Shown here: piece after piece, positions 62,567-64,000 of the stretch | How positions within the stretch are numbered: the stretch's first letter is position 1 | How the letters are laid out: every line of letters starts with the position of its first letter | Assembly (NCBI RefSeq): GCF_023155275.1 | Contig: NZ_JALMUV010000012.1 | Span: forward strand, 86,720-150,719 | DNA: 64,000 nt | Origin: Streptomyces rhizoryzae | GTDB lineage: Bacteria > Actinomycetota > Actinomycetes > Streptomycetales > Streptomycetaceae | Direction of reading: 5' to 3' | Notes under the pieces: model-generated | Database searches by the model: none | Told to the model about the DNA's origin: nothing | What the model saw: only the letters and a program-made list of their open reading frames with translations | Position numbers and translations under genes: made by a program

Positions 62567-63925
62567 ATGGCACGCACGACAGCGAAGCGGACGCGCGGGA
62601 CGGCCGGCGCACCACCGGCGCGGGTCGCGGCCCCGGCCCCCGCGCCGGGCGGCGGGCCGGGCCCCGGCGGCTTCGTCTACAGCCCCGCCGACGAAGAGAA
62701 ACGGAAGGGCGTCCGCCGGATGAAGGCGCTGGCGACCGCACTGCTGCTGGCCGTCGCCGTCGTCTACACCCTCGCCACCTGGGCCGGCGCGGCCGGCGCG
62801 GGCGCCTGGACCGGTTACGTCGCCGCCGCCGCGGAGGCCGGCATGGTCGGCGCGCTCGCCGACTGGTTCGCGGTCACCGCCCTCTTCAAACGGCCCCTGG
62901 GCCTGCCCATCCCGCACACCGCGATCATCCCCACCAAGAAGGACCAGCTCGGCCGGAGCCTCGGCGACTTCGTCGGGGAGAACTTCCTCTCCGGCGACGT
63001 GGTCCGCCGCCGGCTGCGGGCGGTCGGCGTCGGCGCCCGCCTCGGCAGCTGGCTCGCCGAGCCGCGCAACGCCGACCGGGTCACCGCCGAGCTGTCCACC
63101 GCGCTGCGCGGCGCGCTGACCGTCCTGCGCGACGACGACGTCCAGGCGGTCGTCGGGGAGGCCATCACCCGCCGCGCCGACACCGCCGAGATCGCCCCCG
63201 GCCTCGGCTCCCTGCTGGAGCGGATCGTCTCCGAGGGCGGCCACACCCGCATCGTCGACCTGGTCTGCGCCCGCGCCCACGACTGGCTCGTCGACCACGG
63301 CGACTCGGTCGTCGCCGCGGTCTCCGGCGGCGCCCCCGGCTGGACCCCCCGCTTCGTCGACCGCAAGGTCGGCGACCGGGTCTACAAGGAGCTGCTGCGC
63401 TTCGTCACCGAGATGCGGGACATGCCCGGCCACCCGGCGCGCGGCGCGGTGGACCGCTTCCTCACCGACTTCGCCGCCGACCTGCGGACCGACCCCGCCA
63501 CCCGCGAGAAGGTCGAACGGCTCAAGTCCGAGGTGCTGGGCCGCGGCGAGGTGCAGGACCTGATCGCCTCCGCATGGAGCGCGGTCCGCGGCATGATCGT
63601 CGCCGCCGCCGAGGACGAACGCAGCGAGCTGCGCCGCCGGGTCCGCGCCGCCCTCCTCTCCCTGGGCGGCCGGCTGGCCGCCGACGGCCGCCTCCGCGGC
63701 AAGGTCGACGGCTGGCTGGAGGGCGCCGCCGGCTACGTCGTCACCACCTACCGCGGCGAGATCACCGCCCTGATCACCGACACCGTCGCCGGCTGGGACG
63801 CCGACCACACCTCCCGCAAGATCGAGGCCCACATCGGCCGCGACCTCCAGTTCATCCGCATCAACGGCACGGTGGTGGGGGCGTTGGCCGGTCTGTGCAT
63901 TTACGCCGTTTCTCGGCTTTTTTAA
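62567..63925 (+). CDS. DUF445 family membrane protein
   Basis: A 452-residue protein with two N-terminal membrane helices (about 46-66 and 75-100), the second in EAGMVGALADWFAVTALFKRPLG, the DUF445 signature, and a final helix (GTVVGALAGLCIYAVSRLF). The middle is helical and soluble. The role of DUF445 is unknown. ATG 62567 is chosen; GTG 62549 or 62558 would add three to six residues and have similar purine-rich upstream sequence. Confidence 0.8.
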   Translation: MARTTAKRTRGTAGAPPARVAAPAPAPGGGPGPGGFVYSPADEEKRKGVRRMKALATALLLAVAVVYTLATWAGAAGAGAWTGYVAAAAEAGMVGALADWFAVTALFKRPLGLPIPHTAIIPTKKDQLGRSLGDFVGENFLSGDVVRRRLRAVGVGARLGSWLAEPRNADRVTAELSTALRGALTVLRDDDVQAVVGEAITRRADTAEIAPGLGSLLERIVSEGGHTRIVDLVCARAHDWLVDHGDSVVAAVSGGAPGWTPRFVDRKVGDRVYKELLRFVTEMRDMPGHPARGAVDRFLTDFAADLRTDPATREKVERLKSEVLGRGEVQDLIASAWSAVRGMIVAAAEDERSELRRRVRAALLSLGGRLAADGRLRGKVDGWLEGAAGYVVTTYRGEITALITDTVAGWDADHTSRKIEAHIGRDLQFIRINGTVVGALAGLCIYAVSRLF

Positions 63926-63926
63926 T

Positions 63927-63954
63927 CCCACGTTGTCGGCTTTCCCGCCGTGGG
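63927..63954 (+). terminator. Possible terminator after DUF445 gene
   Basis: A 6-bp stem (cccacg/cgtggg) with a 16-base loop, followed by ggttcttt. Weak; reported for completeness. The remaining bases to 64000 hold nothing recognisable. Confidence 0.35.
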
Positions 63955-64000
63955 GGTTCTTTCGTGTGCGCCTGCGGCGCGTTGCGTTTCCGCTGCGCGG

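Overview
The window is about 73% GC, with codon third positions almost always G or C, many GTG and TTG starts, and tightly overlapping genes. It carries an SsgA-like sporulation protein, a GlcNAc phosphotransferase system with DasR-type operators, and a Mec-CysO-CysM cysteine cluster. Together these point to a Streptomyces chromosome, core region. From memory and not checked by any search, the order hpd / FAD oxidase / ssgG / M6 protease / clpS / mec-cysO-cysM / nagE2-nagE1-nagF / rph / rdgB / bcp / groES-like / SMR / PBP resembles the SCO2897-SCO2927 part of S. coelicolor in reverse.

Layout. 1-6.6 kb: the 3' end of a GH20 hexosaminidase, then a three-subunit molybdenum hydroxylase operon (FAD, 2Fe-2S, Mo subunits) with two departures from the family: a disordered N-terminal extension of about 630 residues on the 2Fe-2S subunit, and an Ala where the catalytic Glu of the Mo subunit is expected. 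6.7-13.9 kb: tRNA-Cys, an alpha/beta hydrolase whose nucleophile position is Gly, an MFS exporter, an SSL2-type helicase, an IclR regulator, a secreted Lon-type (S16) protease and a small secreted protein. 13.9-17.8 kb: an osmoprotectant ABC importer operon. 17.9-21.1 kb: an Lrp/AsnC regulator divergent from hpd with a shared inverted repeat, then an FAD-linked oxidase.

21.1-26.2 kb is the accessory island. It opens with two genes that have both lost their 5' ends at the same junction near 21540. It continues with a DegT-type aminotransferase and a NUDIX hydrolase, then a divergent unit made of two small hypothetical proteins facing an HTH protein coupled to a second NUDIX hydrolase. It interrupts the otherwise core-like order between the FAD oxidase and ssgG.

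26.2-43.3 kb: an L7/L12-like membrane protein, a flavoprotein disulfide reductase, ssgG, two RDD membrane proteins, a secreted M6 protease, NAD salvage genes (pncA, pncB), clpS with DUF2017, an amino-acid permease, and the cysteine cluster mec / Cys-rich leader peptide / cysO / cysM, followed by an MBL-fold hydrolase. 43.4-46.6 kb: the GlcNAc PTS (two EIIC, one EIIB), each promoter with a dre-like palindrome. 46.7-54.9 kb: rph, a lipoprotein, rdgB, an unusual tRNA with anticodon UAG but a short variable loop, an MHS-family transporter, an orphan sensor kinase with a coupled secreted protein, bcp, DUF3618, a GroES-like protein, and an SMR exporter preceded by a guanidine-III riboswitch and followed by a duplicated copy of its own 3' end. 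54.9-64 kb: a class A PBP, an ABC-2 exporter (two permeases plus ATPase), a DUF1707 protein, an SGNH hydrolase and a DUF445 membrane protein.

A recurring genome-scale signal is leaderless expression: at least eight genes have a TANNNT -10 box exactly 6-7 bases before the start codon.
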